Shown: positions 63,712-64,000 of the stretch, piece after piece
How positions within the stretch are numbered: the stretch's first letter is position 1
Layout of the letters: each line of letters opens with the position of its first letter
Assembly (NCBI RefSeq): GCF_019139535.1
Contig: NZ_CP077073.1
Span: 4,802,501 to 4,866,500, forward strand
Length of the DNA: 64,000 bases
Direction: 5' to 3'
Origin: Pseudomonas muyukensis
GTDB lineage: Bacteria > Pseudomonadota > Gammaproteobacteria > Pseudomonadales > Pseudomonadaceae
Position numbers and translations under genes: made by a program
Notes under the pieces: generated by a model
Seen by the model: the letters and a program-made list of their open reading frames with translations, nothing else
Told to the model about the DNA's origin: nothing
The model's database searches: none

Positions 63712-64000
63712 TGAGGTAGATGTCCAGTATGTCCGAGGTGTGGTCGCTCACCAGGTTGTAAGCGCCCAGGTGTACGTCGATGTCCGATGCCTGCCAGGGA
63801 AGTACCTCCAGCAGTTCACCGTCGTAGAGCGCAACGGCCTGATAGGCGGGGATGTGGCTTTCGAGGCTGATGTCGAGCCCGACCAAGTGCCGGCTGACCG
63901 GCTTGGCGTCCTCGATCAGTCGGGTCAGCTCTTGATAGGTCTGTTCATCGATACCGCTGTCCGCCACCCCGACCTTCAGGGCAAAGGTCCCCGGCACGCC
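63704..64000 (-). CDS. Baseplate protein gpI-like (C-terminal part, cut by window edge)
   Basis: The last ~98 residues of a P2 gpI-type protein (QTYQELTRLIEDAKPVSRHLVG, PWQASDIDVHLGAYNLVSD). gpI forms part of the baseplate wedge in P2-like tails. The frame runs off the right edge, so the N-terminus is missing. It precedes the fibre gene as in P2 (I-H). Confidence 0.82.
   Translation of the reverse strand, partial: GVPGTFALKVGVADSGIDEQTYQELTRLIEDAKPVSRHLVGLDISLESHIPAYQAVALYDGELLEVLPWQASDIDVHLGAYNLVSDHTSDILDIYLNG

Overview
This window comes from a high-GC gammaproteobacterium, most likely of the Pseudomonas putida group. The support is gene order (queC-queE-cpoB-pal-tolBARQ-ybgC-ruvBAC-yebC-aspS; dps-cold-shock-slyX-HIT-oprD-proS; finR/fpr; dgkA-erdR; recX-recA-cinA), many Pseudomonas-type REP palindromes ending in GCTCCTAC or GCTCCCAC, and OprD- and ErdR-type proteins. 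No sequence search was run, so species placement is inference from remembered synteny.

Layout. Positions 1-7800 hold accessory metabolism: the end of a phosphoethanolamine transferase, a LysP-like permease with a FAD amine oxidase, a pair resembling PaaK and PaaE that both lack key parts, a siderophore-interacting reductase and a divergent LysR regulator. Positions 8000-10500 hold a lower-GC patch (an unrecognised gene plus an orphan fimbrial chaperone and adhesin) ending at tRNA-Lys. Positions 10700-31700 are core: queuosine synthesis, the Tol-Pal envelope machine, RuvABC, AspRS, Dps, an OprD porin, ProRS and DNA polymerase IV. Two tRNA-fMet copies follow, each with its own near-identical promoter, then mprF with its lipid hydrolase partner, kup, rimO, RNA-modification genes, fpr/finR, dgkA, erdR, tapT and recX-recA-cinA.

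From 51.2 kb to the right edge, all on the minus strand and directly beside cinA, lies a P2-like contractile tail cluster: gpI (cut by the window edge), a 996-residue fibre, a fibre chaperone, a second 294-residue fibre, sheath, tube, gpE with an out-of-frame gpE', tape measure, gpU, gpX, gpD, a Com-type zinc-finger protein, a GH19 endolysin and Rz with a nested Rz1. No capsid, terminase or integrase gene is visible. Together with the position next to cinA, this fits an R-type tailocin (a phage-tail bacteriocin) rather than a full prophage, although the other half lies outside the window. LexA-type boxes precede recA and dinB, so the SOS regulon that commonly drives tailocins is represented nearby.

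The most unusual points are the catalytically degenerate PaaK/PaaE-like pair, a pseudouridine-synthase-like protein without its catalytic aspartate, an internal duplication in the tail tape measure, a gpE/gpE' junction that needs a +1 (or -2) shift at an RF2-like GTT-TGA-C, tandem collar modules in the main fibre, and low-GC receptor-binding ends on both fibre genes.
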